From the NCBI RefSeq assembly GCF_004343075.1, contig NZ_SLXP01000001.1, positions 178,474 to 242,473 on the forward strand: a stretch of 64,000 nucleotides of DNA, written 5' to 3'. Both the position numbers and the translations under genes were made by a program. Origin of the DNA: Rhodovulum marinum (lineage in GTDB: Bacteria; Pseudomonadota; Alphaproteobacteria; Rhodobacterales; Rhodobacteraceae). Under the pieces are notes generated by a model. That model was not told the DNA's origin and searched no databases. It was given only the letters and a program-made list of their open reading frames with translations. Positions 34,165-43,112 of the stretch are shown one piece after another. Numbering within the stretch: the stretch's first letter is position 1; every line of letters begins with the position of its first letter.

Positions 34165-35016
34165 TCAGCGGGACTGGACGGGCAGCGTGAAGCTTTGCCG
34201 GGTGACGCCAAGCTGGGCCGGCGCGGCGGGAAAGCGGCCTGCGCGACGAACGGCCTCGAGGGCAAGCGCGTCGATCCGCGGGTTGCCCGAGGATTTGGCC
34301 ATCGCGACCGACACCAGCCCGCCATCGGCCGACACGGTCAACCGCACCACGGCGGTGCCTGTCCCCGCGCCCCGCGGCACGGCCCGGGCAATCCGGGTGC
34401 GGATCTGCCCGCCCCATTCTGCCATCAGGCTGCGGGTTCGGGCGGGGGAAAGCGTGGCGCTTTGGGCCTTGTCCGCCTTTCCCCGCGCGCTGCCGCCTTC
34501 GCCCGCGGCGCGGCGGGCGACCTGCGCGGCCGAGGCGGGCGAGGACATGGGCGCCGGGTCCGCCTGGCGTTGCGGCGGCTCGACCCTTGGCACATTCGGT
34601 TTGCGGTCGGGACGCGGCGCGGGGCGGGGCGTGTCCGGCGCGGGCTGTTTCACCGCGGGCCGGGGTGGGCGCGGGGGTTGTTCCGGCCGGGGTGGCCTGT
34701 CCGCAAGGGCGGGTGCCGGGGCCAGTGCCGGGGCCCGTGGCGGTGCGGCCATCAGGTCCGGCATCGGGGCGGGCGGGGCGGTATCCGGCATGTCGGGGGC
34801 GGCAAGGGTCTGCGGCGTCTCGATCGCCGAAGCGGGCGGCCGGTCCCACTCTGCGACAGCACGCGCGACGGCGGCAGAGGCCGCCGACAGCGTCGCCAGA
34901 TCGGCGCCGCCCCCGCCCGCCGAACTGGCCCCGGCTTCATGGTCCGCGGGCCAGGCCACAAGGTGCAGGGTCAGGGCCACGCCACCGAACACCAGCGTCT
35001 CGACAAGCCCGCGCAT
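34165..35016 (-). CDS. tonB: TonB-family energy transducer
   Basis: A 283-residue protein with an N-terminal membrane anchor (LVETLVFGGVALTLHLVAW, residues about 4-22), a long Pro/Ala/Arg-rich periplasmic spacer (about residues 60-180) and a C-terminal TonB domain (GTAVVRLTVSADGGLVSVAM, SGNPRIDALALEAVRRAGRF). TonB carries the energy of the proton gradient from ExbB/ExbD to outer-membrane receptors. It is the last gene of the operon and is surely dedicated to the heme receptor encoded divergently. The stop lies 105 bp from hemP, which is convergent. Confidence 0.9.
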   Translation of the reverse strand: MRGLVETLVFGGVALTLHLVAWPADHEAGASSAGGGGADLATLSAASAAVARAVAEWDRPPASAIETPQTLAAPDMPDTAPPAPMPDLMAAPPRAPALAPAPALADRPPRPEQPPRPPRPAVKQPAPDTPRPAPRPDRKPNVPRVEPPQRQADPAPMSSPASAAQVARRAAGEGGSARGKADKAQSATLSPARTRSLMAEWGGQIRTRIARAVPRGAGTGTAVVRLTVSADGGLVSVAMAKSSGNPRIDALALEAVRRAGRFPAAPAQLGVTRQSFTLPVQSR

Positions 35017-35020
35017 CGCC

Positions 35021-35401
35021 TCAGCGCCCCGTCGCCACGATCTCGACCGGCGCCACGCCAACGGCCGCCAACCGGGCGACGAGGCGCGCGATCTCGGCCC
35101 CCGGCGCGGCCTTGTCGGCCCGGACCAGCAGGCCGCCTTCGCGCGGCTCGGCGGCGAGCAGGTCCAGCGCCGCGTCGCCCCGCACCTGGCGATAGGCCAG
35201 CACGCCATCGGCGCCGACGTAAAGGATATCCTGCCCCTCGGCCGGGCGGTCCGACCCCGCCGCGGGCGCGGCGATGTCGAACGGTTCGGGCGGGGTCAGC
35301 TGGGCGCTGATCAGGAAGAACACCAGAAGCAGGAACACCACGTTGATCATCGGGACCACGCTTTCGCGTTGAGGGCCGGGGGGCGGAACGGACAGGCGCA
35401 T
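35021..35401 (-). CDS. exbD: ExbD-family protein with Asn at the proton-carrier position
   Basis: A 126-residue inner-membrane protein with one N-terminal transmembrane helix and a periplasmic domain, 4 bp before tonB. The helix reads VPMINVVFLLLVFFLI: Asn20 stands where ExbD/TolR proteins have the essential Asp that moves protons (the neighbouring ExbD has MIDVVF). The C-terminal domain (GGLLVRADKAAPGAEIARLV) is otherwise normal. Since ExbD works as a dimer inside an ExbB pentamer, this may be the non-conducting half of a heterodimer. The two exbD genes are separated by 3 bp. Confidence 0.9.
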   Translation of the reverse strand: MRLSVPPPGPQRESVVPMINVVFLLLVFFLISAQLTPPEPFDIAAPAAGSDRPAEGQDILYVGADGVLAYRQVRGDAALDLLAAEPREGGLLVRADKAAPGAEIARLVARLAAVGVAPVEIVATGR

Positions 35402-35404
35402 GGC

Positions 35405-35788
35405 TCACTCCACAAGGATCAGGCGGTCGAACCCGGCCGCGGTCAGGGTTTCCATCACGTCGATCACCCGCTGCAACTCGGCCCCGTCACGGGCGCGCAG
35501 GACGACCGGGTCGCCGAGCGTTTCGGTCAGGGGGCGCACCGCGCCGGCAAGATCGCCGAGCGGCGTCTCGACCCCGTTCAGCGCCACCGTTCCGAGGCGG
35601 ATATCGACCAGCCGGGGCGGGCCGGACCAGGCTTCGCCGGCGCCACCGCCTGCGCCGAGGGGGATCGTGACGTCCTGCCCGAAACGGGCGGCCAGCATGA
35701 AGAACACCAGCAGCAGGAACACCACGTCGATCATCGGCGTGAGGCTGGGTTTGCGCCGGGGCGCGGCGGGGGCAAGGCCAAGGCTCAT
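35405..35788 (-). CDS. exbD: ExbD-family proton-channel subunit
   Basis: A 127-residue protein with one transmembrane helix (LTPMIDVVFLLLVFFMLA) that keeps the catalytic Asp21, and a periplasmic domain ending in FDRLILVE. It forms the proton path with ExbB and drives TonB. It overlaps the exbB stop by 4 bp. Its partner in the complex may be the Asn-bearing ExbD encoded next. Confidence 0.92.
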   Translation of the reverse strand: MSLGLAPAAPRRKPSLTPMIDVVFLLLVFFMLAARFGQDVTIPLGAGGGAGEAWSGPPRLVDIRLGTVALNGVETPLGDLAGAVRPLTETLGDPVVLRARDGAELQRVIDVMETLTAAGFDRLILVE

Positions 35789-36453
35789 TCCGCCGCCGCC
35801 CCGAGGGCCGCGCGGGACGGCCCGCCGCGGGTCAGGATGCGGGTCGCCGCATCCTCAATATCCAGGCGCACGATGTCGGTCACGCTTTCGAACCAGGTCA
35901 GCGCCACCGAGGCCGGGATCGCCACGGCCATGCCCGCGGCGGTGGTCAAAAGCGCCTCCCATATACCACCCGCAAGCGCGGCCGGATCGGCCCGCGCCCC
36001 GGTCGCCTGAAGCGTCTGGAACGCGGCGATCATGCCCAGAACCGTGCCCAGAAGGCCCAGAAGCGGCGCGATGGTGGCGATGAGTTCAAGCGCGCGCAGG
36101 CCCGAGCGCGCCCGGGCCAGTTCACCCGTGGCCACGCGGGCGACCTCTTCGCGGGCGGTCGCGGCGTCAAGCTCGGGGTCGAGCCGCGCGTCGATCGCGG
36201 CGGCGACGGCGCGGGCGCGCAACCCGCGCGCACCCTCCAGCGCCCGGCGTGCCCCCGGCACGTCGCCCGCCAGCCACAGCTCCACCGCGCTGGCCGCGCG
36301 GCGGCGCGACCAGGCGCCCGCGACGGCCAGCCGCCAGCCTTTCCACAGGATCAGCGCCAGCGTCGCCACCGACAGCGCGGCGATGGCCCAGATCGCCGGG
36401 CCGCCCTTGTCCAGGAACCCGGCGATCTCTTCGGTTCGGGTTGCGAAATCCAT
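35785..36453 (-). CDS. exbB: ExbB-family proton-channel subunit
   Basis: A 222-residue inner-membrane protein with three transmembrane segments (about residues 20-40, 115-140 and 160-185) and the MotA/TolQ/ExbB core: APLLGLLGTVLGMIAAF and GIWEALLTTAAGMAVAIPA, which line the channel. It starts at 36453, six bases after AAGGAG; the upstream in-frame ATG at 36468 is part of that leader and overlaps the end of hmuV. Together with the two ExbD proteins and TonB it forms a private energiser for heme uptake. Confidence 0.92.
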   Translation of the reverse strand: MDFATRTEEIAGFLDKGGPAIWAIAALSVATLALILWKGWRLAVAGAWSRRRAASAVELWLAGDVPGARRALEGARGLRARAVAAAIDARLDPELDAATAREEVARVATGELARARSGLRALELIATIAPLLGLLGTVLGMIAAFQTLQATGARADPAALAGGIWEALLTTAAGMAVAIPASVALTWFESVTDIVRLDIEDAATRILTRGGPSRAALGAAAE

Positions 36454-36464
36454 TCCGGTCTCCT

Positions 36465-37253
36465 TCATTCCGCGGCGATGCGACCGGCCGCATGGGGCAA
36501 GAGGTAGGTGCCGCCCCGGGGCGGGGTGTTGACCCGGATCGGGCAGCGATAGGCACGGCTGAGGGCGGCGTCGCACAGCACCTCGGCGGGGGTGCCCCGG
36601 GCCAGCGCGCAGCCCTCGGCCAGAAGCGTGACCCGGTCGGCGAACATCGCGGTCAGGTTCAGGTCGTGCATCACCGCGACCACGCCCCCGCCCCCGTCCG
36701 CATAGGCACGGGCGATCTGCATCACCTGCAACTGGTGGCCGATATCCAGGCTGGAAACGGGTTCGTCGAGGAACAGCCAGCGCGGCTGGCCATGGGCGAC
36801 CGGGTGCCAGACCTGCGCCAGCGCGCGGGCGAGGTGCACGCGCTGTTGCTCGCCGCCCGACAACTCCTGGTAATAGCGCCCCTCGAACCCCGCCAGCCCG
36901 ACGCGGGCCAGCGCCTTGGGGACCAGGTCGGCCTCGGCCGCCTCGATCCCGCCCATCAGGCCCAGCCGCACCACCTCGGCGGCGGTGAAGGGGAAGGCCA
37001 GCGGCGTGGCCTGCGGCAGCACCGCCCGAAGGCCCGCGAGCACCCAGGGGCGAAGGGTGGCAAGGTCCTGGCCGTTCAGCCGGACCCGCCCCCCATGGGA
37101 GAGATCGCCCGTGAGCGCCCGCAGAAGCGTCGTCTTGCCCGATCCGTTCGGGCCGACGATGGCGGTCAGTTCGCCCGGACGGGCCCGGAAATCGATCCCT
37201 TGCAGGATCGTGCGCCGTCCTAGGCGAACGTGGATCCGGGTGGCGTCCAGCAT
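36465..37253 (-). CDS. hmuV: Heme ABC transporter ATP-binding protein HmuV
   Basis: A 262-residue ATPase of the heme importer. Walker A GPNGSGKTT (about residues 34-42), signature LSGGEQQRV, Walker B WLFLDEPVSSLD and the switch His in VMHDLNLT are intact. FecE/BtuD-type length. It sits 3 bp after hmuU and just before exbB. The product pairs with HmuU in the inner membrane to move heme from HmuT to the cytoplasm. Confidence 0.94.
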   Translation of the reverse strand: MLDATRIHVRLGRRTILQGIDFRARPGELTAIVGPNGSGKTTLLRALTGDLSHGGRVRLNGQDLATLRPWVLAGLRAVLPQATPLAFPFTAAEVVRLGLMGGIEAAEADLVPKALARVGLAGFEGRYYQELSGGEQQRVHLARALAQVWHPVAHGQPRWLFLDEPVSSLDIGHQLQVMQIARAYADGGGGVVAVMHDLNLTAMFADRVTLLAEGCALARGTPAEVLCDAALSRAYRCPIRVNTPPRGGTYLLPHAAGRIAAE

Positions 37254-37256
37254 GGG

Positions 37257-38318
37257 CTACAGGTCCAGCACGCCGCGCTTGCGCAGCAGGATCCACAGGA
37301 AGAACGGCCCGCCCAGGACGGCCGTCACGATGCCGATGGGCAGTTCCGCGGGTGCGATGACGACCCGCGCGATGATATCGGCGAGGATCAGCAGCGTAGC
37401 CCCCAGAAGGGCCGCGTTGACCAGCAGCGCCCGGTGATCCGGCCCGGTGGCCAGCCGCAACAGGTGCGGCACCACGATGCCCACGAAGCCGATCCCGCCC
37501 GACACCGCGACCGCGGCCCCGGTGGCGCCCGCCACGGTCAGGATGGCCACGGTCTTCAGGCGCTGGACGGGGATGCCGATGTGAAACGCGGCGGTTTCCC
37601 CCAGCGCCAGCCCGTTCAGCCCCCGCGCCAGCATCGGCGCGGCGATCAGCGCAAGCAGCATCAGGGGTGCGGCGGCGGCGAGTTTCGCCCAGGTCGCGCC
37701 CGCCAGCGAGCCGAGCCCCCAGAAGGTCAGGTCGCGCAACTGGTCGTCGTCGGCCATGTAGACGAGAATGCCCGACAGCGCGCCGGCAAGCGCGCCAAGC
37801 GCGATCCCGCCCAGAAGCATCGTGGCGACCGAGGTGCGTCCGCGCCGGGTGGCGATGCCGTAAAGCACCAGCGTCGAGGCCCAGCCGCCGAGGAACGCGG
37901 CCACGGGCACGGCGTGAAACCCCAGCAGCCCCGCGGGCAGCAGCCCGCCCAGCACGATGGCCGAGATCGCGCCCAGCCCCGCGCCCGCGCTGACGCCCAC
38001 CAGCCCCGGATCGGCCAGCGGGTTGCGGAACAGCCCCTGCATCACGGCGCCCGAGACGGCCAGCGAGGCGCCCACAAGCGCCCCCATCGCCAGACGCGGC
38101 AGGCGGATTTCGAACAGCACCACCCGGTCGACGAGGGCGACCTCGCGGCCTGCCAGCAGATCGGCGAAGACCCCCCAGGGCGAGGTGCCCGCGGCGCCTA
38201 CCGCCAGGCTGAGGACCGCGACGGCGGCGAGGGCCATCGCAAGCGCCAGCGTGGTGCGGCGCGCAAGGGGGCGGCGGTCCCAGTCCGGTGCGGGGATGCC
38301 GGGGCTGATCGCGACCAT
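37257..38318 (-). CDS. hmuU: Heme ABC transporter permease HmuU
   Basis: A 353-residue permease of the FecCD/BtuC type with about ten transmembrane helices. Conserved features are EIRLPRLAMGALVGASLAVSG, QGLFRNPLADPGLVGVSAGA and GGIGFVGIVVPHLLRL, the last preceding the coupling helix that contacts HmuV. The start at 38318 is preferred over the frame extending to 38387. It overlaps nothing but lies 4 bp from hmuT, in the hmuSTUV operon. Confidence 0.94.
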   Translation of the reverse strand: MVAISPGIPAPDWDRRPLARRTTLALAMALAAVAVLSLAVGAAGTSPWGVFADLLAGREVALVDRVVLFEIRLPRLAMGALVGASLAVSGAVMQGLFRNPLADPGLVGVSAGAGLGAISAIVLGGLLPAGLLGFHAVPVAAFLGGWASTLVLYGIATRRGRTSVATMLLGGIALGALAGALSGILVYMADDDQLRDLTFWGLGSLAGATWAKLAAAAPLMLLALIAAPMLARGLNGLALGETAAFHIGIPVQRLKTVAILTVAGATGAAVAVSGGIGFVGIVVPHLLRLATGPDHRALLVNAALLGATLLILADIIARVVIAPAELPIGIVTAVLGGPFFLWILLRKRGVLDL

Positions 38319-38322
38319 GGCC

Positions 38323-39147
38323 TCAACTCCCCGCCTTGGCCAGCGCGTCGGACAGGTCGCGCACCGCCTGGGCCGTGCGCGGACCAAAGCCCAGCAGGTA
38401 AAGCCCGTCCATCCGGACCAAGGCCCGCGCCTCGGCGGCCGGAGTGGTGCGGATCGCGGGATGGGCCAGGACCTGGGCCGAGATGTCGTCGGCGCCCTCG
38501 CGCGCCATCATCAGGATGACTTCGGGCGCGGCGCGGGTTACGGCCTCGTCGGTCAGGGGCTTGTAGCCCTCGAATTCGGTCACGGCATTCTCGCCGCCCG
38601 CCAGCCGGATGATCCCGTCGGCGGCGGTGTCGCGACCGGCGGCAAGAATGCGCCCGCCCTGCACGGACATGACGAACATCACCCGGCGGGCCGGCCCCTC
38701 GGCGGCCTTGGCGGCGGCATCGAGCGCGGCACCCACATCCGCCGCCAGCGCCGCGCCCCTTTCGGGCACGTCCAACGCCCGGGCCACGGCGGCGATCTTG
38801 GCCAGAACGGCGGCGCGGTCATAGCCGTCGGGGATCTGGACGAAGGGGATGGCGGCCGCCTGCAACAGGGCGACGGTTTCGGGTGGCCCCGCGCCCTCCT
38901 CGGCGAGGATCAGGTCGGGATCGACGGACAGAACGCCCTCTGGCGAGAGGCGGCGGACATAGCCCACATCGGGCAAATCGCTGACGGTTTCGGGGTAGGT
39001 CGAGGTGGTGTCGCGGGCGACCAGCCGGTCGCCCTGGCCAAGTGCGACGACGATCTCGGTGATCGACCCACCGACCGAGACCACCCGGTCGGCCGCCTGG
39101 GCGGGAAGTGCTGCGAGGGCCAGCGCCGCGAAAAGCGGGCGGATCAT
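38323..39147 (-). CDS. hmuT: Periplasmic heme-binding protein HmuT
   Basis: A 274-residue substrate-binding protein. A signal peptide (MIRPLFAALALAALPAQA) is followed by RVVSVGGSITEIVVALGQGD, the N-terminal lobe motif of type III binding proteins, and a Tyr in STYPETVSDLPDVGYVRRLS at the position that ligates heme iron in HmuT/ShuT proteins. AGGAGG precedes the ATG, which overlaps the hmuS stop (ATGA). It hands heme to HmuUV. Confidence 0.93.
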   Translation of the reverse strand: MIRPLFAALALAALPAQAADRVVSVGGSITEIVVALGQGDRLVARDTTSTYPETVSDLPDVGYVRRLSPEGVLSVDPDLILAEEGAGPPETVALLQAAAIPFVQIPDGYDRAAVLAKIAAVARALDVPERGAALAADVGAALDAAAKAAEGPARRVMFVMSVQGGRILAAGRDTAADGIIRLAGGENAVTEFEGYKPLTDEAVTRAAPEVILMMAREGADDISAQVLAHPAIRTTPAAEARALVRMDGLYLLGFGPRTAQAVRDLSDALAKAGS

Positions 39148-40199
39148 GCGCTTACCTCCTGGGCAAGGCCGGGCAGGGCCGCGACCAGATCGTTCCATGC
39201 GGGGGTGTGGTCCACCTCGCCCACGCGGTGGCCGAAGGCTTGCAGGATCAACCCGCCCTTCGCGTCGAACGCCTCGACCGAGATCGCGGGGCCGCGTTTC
39301 GTGGGCTTGGTCACTGCCCAGACCTCGGCCACGTGATCGGCCCGAAGGTGCAGGTTGAACGCGGGGTCGAGGATGTTCAGCCACGGCCCGGTCGGCTTGA
39401 CCGTCCGGATCGGGCCGCCGTGGATCTCGATGCAGCCCAGGTTGCCGACGAACAGCATGAAGGGCAGCGCATCCGTGGCCAGCGCATTGAGCAGGCCAGA
39501 GATGCAGCCGGGATCGAGCGGACGGACGTAAGGCGCGCCAGCGATCCGGTAGGCGCCAAGGCGGTTCATCCTGAGCTTGCGCACCATCTGCAGGAACTGG
39601 TGGGTGTCGGTCAGCCCGTCCCACTCGGCGCGCAGGCGGTCGGCCCGGGCCGGGTCGGATTTCGCGGGTTCGGTGGGCGTTCGGGCCGCAAGCGACAGGG
39701 TTTCGGACTGGTCCGCAAGGCGCAGCGTGGCGACCAGCTCGGCCCATGCATTTTCCGGCGCCTCGGCCCCGAGGAAGATCTTGTGAACCGCATCGCCCGC
39801 CGCGTCGAAGACCTGGAGCGACCGCCGCAGCGCCCCGCCCTTTTCCTCTTCGACGGCAAAGGCATGGACCCAGTGTTTCGGGAAGATCCGCAGGTCGATC
39901 GCGGGGGAAAGAACCATCGCCGCATGGGCGCCGGGGGTATAGTCGCCGTAGACCCCGGTCTTCTCGATCACCGCGCTGTCGTTCCGCGTCAGCGCCATGA
40001 CCGCGCCGAACCCCGGCATCGCGGCCATCAGCGCGTCCGGATGCGCCGCGATGCGCGTAACGCCGCGCCCCGTTTCCGCGGCCAGCACCTCGGCCTCGGC
40101 GATGCCCAGACTGTCGGCCAGGTCGCGGCTGCGCATGGTGGATTTTTCCCGCCGGACGGCCCTGATCCGCTCCGGCAACAAGGTGACGCCCTCTCCCAT
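39144..40199 (-). CDS. hmuS: Cytoplasmic hemin-degrading or carrier protein HmuS
   Basis: A 351-residue soluble protein made of two similar halves, as in HmuS/HemS/ShuS: GVYGDYTPGAHAAMVLSPAI with FPKHWVHAFAVEEE in the first, and FMLFVGNLGCIEIHGGPIRT in the second. The family binds heme after import and either releases the iron or delivers the heme. The start at 40199 follows AAAGGAG at six bases; the ATG at 40217 lies upstream of that site. It heads the hmuSTUV-exbBDD-tonB operon, reading away from hmuR. Confidence 0.93.
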   Translation of the reverse strand: MGEGVTLLPERIRAVRREKSTMRSRDLADSLGIAEAEVLAAETGRGVTRIAAHPDALMAAMPGFGAVMALTRNDSAVIEKTGVYGDYTPGAHAAMVLSPAIDLRIFPKHWVHAFAVEEEKGGALRRSLQVFDAAGDAVHKIFLGAEAPENAWAELVATLRLADQSETLSLAARTPTEPAKSDPARADRLRAEWDGLTDTHQFLQMVRKLRMNRLGAYRIAGAPYVRPLDPGCISGLLNALATDALPFMLFVGNLGCIEIHGGPIRTVKPTGPWLNILDPAFNLHLRADHVAEVWAVTKPTKRGPAISVEAFDAKGGLILQAFGHRVGEVDHTPAWNDLVAALPGLAQEVSA

Positions 40200-40299
40200 A
40201 AGAGGCTCCTTTCGCATCGGTTGTGGTGAGGTGCGGCCTGGCTGTCCGGGGTTCCCCGGGCTGGCTGGATCGCGGGGCCGTTCGCGCGGCCATCAATGT

Positions 40300-40314
40300 T
40301 GACAGAAACTATCA
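40300..40314. promoter_or_regulatory. Iron-responsive operator (IRO, RirA-type) between hmuS and hmuR
   Basis: TGA-CAGAAACTA-TCA matches the TGA-N9-TCA consensus of the IRO box bound by RirA in Alphaproteobacteria. It lies in the AT-richest part of the 229-bp space between the divergent hmuS and hmuR starts, and overlaps a TTGACA -35 hexamer at 40299-40304. Binding there under iron sufficiency would shut off one or both operons. RirA itself is not in the window. Confidence 0.6.
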
Positions 40315-40428
40315 GATTAATTAGCCGATGCAACAGCGCCGTTCACCCGAACGGCGATTCATCGAAGAAAATCACGCGCCAGCCCTTCGCCAGCCACGTG
40401 ACAATCGTGTTCTGAAAAGGGGATAGGT

Positions 40429-42396
40429 ATGAACGCGCGATCCACCACCATCTGCGTGCTGCTTTGCGGCACGGCCCTGACACTGACCCTGCCGGCCGCC
40501 GCACAGGACAGCTTCACCCTCGATCCGGTCTTCCTGGCCAAGAGCAAGCGCGAGGTGCTGACCGACACCGCCACCGCCGAAACCGTCGTCGACGAAGAGG
40601 AAATCGAGGACCGCCAGGCCGCCACGATCGCGGAACTGGTCGATTCGGTGCCCGGCGTGACGCTGATCAACGGCACCACGCCGCAAGGGTCGGGCATCAA
40701 CATCCGCGGCTTCGGCGCGAATTCAACCTATGGATCCGACCAGAAGGTGGCGATCCAGGTGGACGGGGCGAACGTGGGGTCCGAGGAGCTTTACCGGATC
40801 GGCACACAGTTGTTCACCGACCCCGAACTTTACAAGGAAGTGACGGTGATCCGCGGCATGGCGGGCACCTTCGAATACGGCTCGGGCATCGTCGGCGGGC
40901 TGGTGCGGCTGGACAGCAAGGACGCGTCAGATTTCACCGGCGGCGAACCGGGGGTGAAGCTGCGCCAGACCCTGCAATACGGCAGCAATGGCAACGCCTG
41001 GGTGTCCTCGACGATCCTGGCGTGGCAACCGACCGAGCGGCTGGAATTCCTGGGCAACTACACGTATCGCAGCCAGGACGTGCAACAGGACGGGTCGGGC
41101 GACGACATCGGGACCGACGGATTCGACCTGCCCTCGTGGCTGGTGAAGGGCAAATACACCTTCGGCGCGGGGGATGCGCAGTCCGTCAGCCTGAGTTTCT
41201 CGGACACCAGTTCCGATGAAAAGGACGTGCCTTATGACACGTTCGGCACGTCCGCGGGGGCCTTCGGCAATGTCGATCGCAAGACCCGGTCACGCACCGC
41301 GATCCTGGAATACCGCCTCGACCCGGCGGACAATCCGCTGCTGAACCTGACCGCGACCCTGTCCTACGCGGACCAGGAAATCGACAGCGAGGGCGTCAGC
41401 GGGCAGACCGGGGGGCTGGCCGCCTTGGTGAACGCCGATCACCGCTATGAAACGACCAAGCTGACGGTGAAGAACCGGGCGCAATTCGATGCCGGTGCGT
41501 TCGGCCACGACCTGCGCACCGGGGTCGAGCTGATCCGCAAGGAACGGCGCGACGCGGCCTCGGCGCCCGGGGGCACGGACGAACGGCTTGCGCTGTTCGC
41601 TGTAGACGACATGACCGTGGGCGGGCTGACCCTGACACCCGCGCTGCGGTACGAAACCCAGCGGATCGGCGGCGCGGCCTATGATGATTACGAGAATGAC
41701 GCGCTGATGGGCGGGATTTCGGCGCGCTACGCCTTCGGCAATGGCTGGGCGGTATTCGGCAGCGCGGCCTACACCGAGAACCTGCCGATCATCGACGATC
41801 TCGGCACCCCCGCCTACATGACCCAAAGCGAAAAGGCCCGCAGCTACGAGATCGGCTTGTCCTACGACCGGACGGGGGTGTTCCGCGACGGTGACGATTT
41901 CGCGGTCAAGGCCAATCTCTACCACACCGAGATCCGGGACATCACCTCGTACACGACATCGACCATGATCCCGATCACCGATGCCCGGCTGAAGGGCCTG
42001 GAACTGGAGGCCGCCTACAGCCTGTCCGATGGCTATTACGCCGACGTGAATGCGAATGTGGCGCGGGGCAAAAACCGCACGCCGGGCAACAAGGGCGACT
42101 GGGAGGGCACGCCAGCAGATCAACTGCGGTTGACGATGGGGCGGAAATGGGATGACCGCTTCGATCTGAGCTGGGAGGTGGTGCATGACGCCCGGATGGA
42201 CCGCGCGTCCAACCCGACACCATCGAGCACCGTGCATAACCTGCGCGCGACATGGCGACCGGACAGGGGCATGTTCGAGGGGACGGAAATCCGGGTCGGG
42301 TTGGAGAACGCCTTCGACCTGGACTACACGCCCCATCTTGCCACCCGGCCCGCGCCGGGACGCACGGTCAAGCTGACACTGGCGCGCAGCTTCTGA
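40429..42396 (+). CDS. hmuR: TonB-dependent outer-membrane heme receptor HmuR
   Basis: A 655-residue outer-membrane receptor. Signal peptide (MNARSTTICVLLCGTALTLTLPAAAQ), a plug domain at about residues 45-160 (AELVDSVPGVTLINGTTPQG, INIRGFGANSTYGSDQKVAI) and a beta barrel that ends in an aromatic residue (LTLARSF). A TonB-box-like stretch lies near FTLDPVFLA. It imports heme using energy from the TonB/ExbBDD set encoded divergently. AAAAGGGGA precedes the start. Two imperfect inverted repeats follow the stop (42431-42463) and may end transcription. Confidence 0.92.
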   Translation: MNARSTTICVLLCGTALTLTLPAAAQDSFTLDPVFLAKSKREVLTDTATAETVVDEEEIEDRQAATIAELVDSVPGVTLINGTTPQGSGINIRGFGANSTYGSDQKVAIQVDGANVGSEELYRIGTQLFTDPELYKEVTVIRGMAGTFEYGSGIVGGLVRLDSKDASDFTGGEPGVKLRQTLQYGSNGNAWVSSTILAWQPTERLEFLGNYTYRSQDVQQDGSGDDIGTDGFDLPSWLVKGKYTFGAGDAQSVSLSFSDTSSDEKDVPYDTFGTSAGAFGNVDRKTRSRTAILEYRLDPADNPLLNLTATLSYADQEIDSEGVSGQTGGLAALVNADHRYETTKLTVKNRAQFDAGAFGHDLRTGVELIRKERRDAASAPGGTDERLALFAVDDMTVGGLTLTPALRYETQRIGGAAYDDYENDALMGGISARYAFGNGWAVFGSAAYTENLPIIDDLGTPAYMTQSEKARSYEIGLSYDRTGVFRDGDDFAVKANLYHTEIRDITSYTTSTMIPITDARLKGLELEAAYSLSDGYYADVNANVARGKNRTPGNKGDWEGTPADQLRLTMGRKWDDRFDLSWEVVHDARMDRASNPTPSSTVHNLRATWRPDRGMFEGTEIRVGLENAFDLDYTPHLATRPAPGRTVKLTLARSF

Positions 42397-42642
42397 CAGG
42401 TTTTTCGCCCCAACCGGTATGTCCACCGAAGCATTGGGGCATGGAGCGATCTTTGCCCAATGCGTTTCGCACGTCTCTGCCCCATGCACCCTGCTTGGCG
42501 ATACCAGTAAACCCCACGGTTCGCGGGCGGCCAGGTTGCGCGACGGTCACTCTTTCATGTGCCACCCGGATCACGACATCGCCCTTTTTTGTTCTGCGGG
42601 CCGCCCCGGACATAAGAACCGACCACCTGCAGATGCGATGCT

Positions 42643-42883
42643 TGCTTCTCTGACCGCAAAGCGAAACACCGCGTCAAGGATACAGGCCAACAGATCGACA
42701 ATCTGCTCGACCGTATCATGACTGCGTACAGCCCGTCCGTGATCGGGCCCTATGAAAAGCGCATCACAGAGCAGGAGCGGGAGAAGATCAGGCTGAAGGA
42801 GAGATCGACAGGAGCGCGCCGGAATCAGGACGCCCGAGCGGATTTATCGAACCGCCAAAACCACCTTTACCTTCAGGGTGTAA
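42643..42883 (+). pseudogene. Serine recombinase tail, frameshifted remnant
   Basis: Two pieces of the C-terminal region of a large serine recombinase are recognisable in different frames. Piece one (42643 to about 42822) reads DRKAKHRVKDTGQQIDNLL and SPSVIGPYEKRITEQEREKI, the coiled-coil segment typical of Pin/resolvase-family integrases. Piece two (to the TAA at 42881-42883, frame +1) reads GIRTPERIYRTAKTTFTFRV, the usual basic end. The stretch between them that should follow the coiled coil is deleted. The catalytic N terminus is absent. It is a scar of an integrated element next to tRNA-Ala. Confidence 0.6.
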
Positions 42884-42911
42884 GCGGAATCTTCAACCCA
42901 AAAGTGCGGGA

Positions 42912-42952
42912 TGGTGGAGCCGCCCGGAGCGGGATCGAACCAGGTTCGATCC
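42912..42952 (-). repeat. tRNA-3'-end-like repeat beside tRNA-Ala
   Basis: TGGTGGAGCC at 42912-42921 repeats exactly the first ten bases of the nearby tRNA gene's complementary strand (43002-43011). It is followed by GGGATCGAACC, resembling the tRNA's GGAATCGAACC T-arm. The element also contains GGATCGAA-ccagg-TTCGATCC, an 8-bp inverted repeat. This looks like a partial, decayed copy of a tRNA 3' end, as left at integration sites of tRNA-targeting elements. Confidence 0.5.
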
Positions 42953-43001
42953 ACGGAAAATGAAGATCCCGAGGCGACGCCCGACTAACCGAATATGAGT
43001 A

Positions 43002-43077
<76 letters not shown>

Positions 43078-43112
43078 GATGGGCGCTCATGTGGCCCATG
43101 GCGCGGGGCTTG

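Noticed and set aside
42419-42721. Open frames downstream of hmuR
   Set aside because: They cross an inverted repeat and overlap the recombinase scrap in other frames; no coding features.
42912-42952. Second tRNA gene
   Set aside because: Only a 3'-end-like part is present; there is no D arm, anticodon arm or matching acceptor strand.
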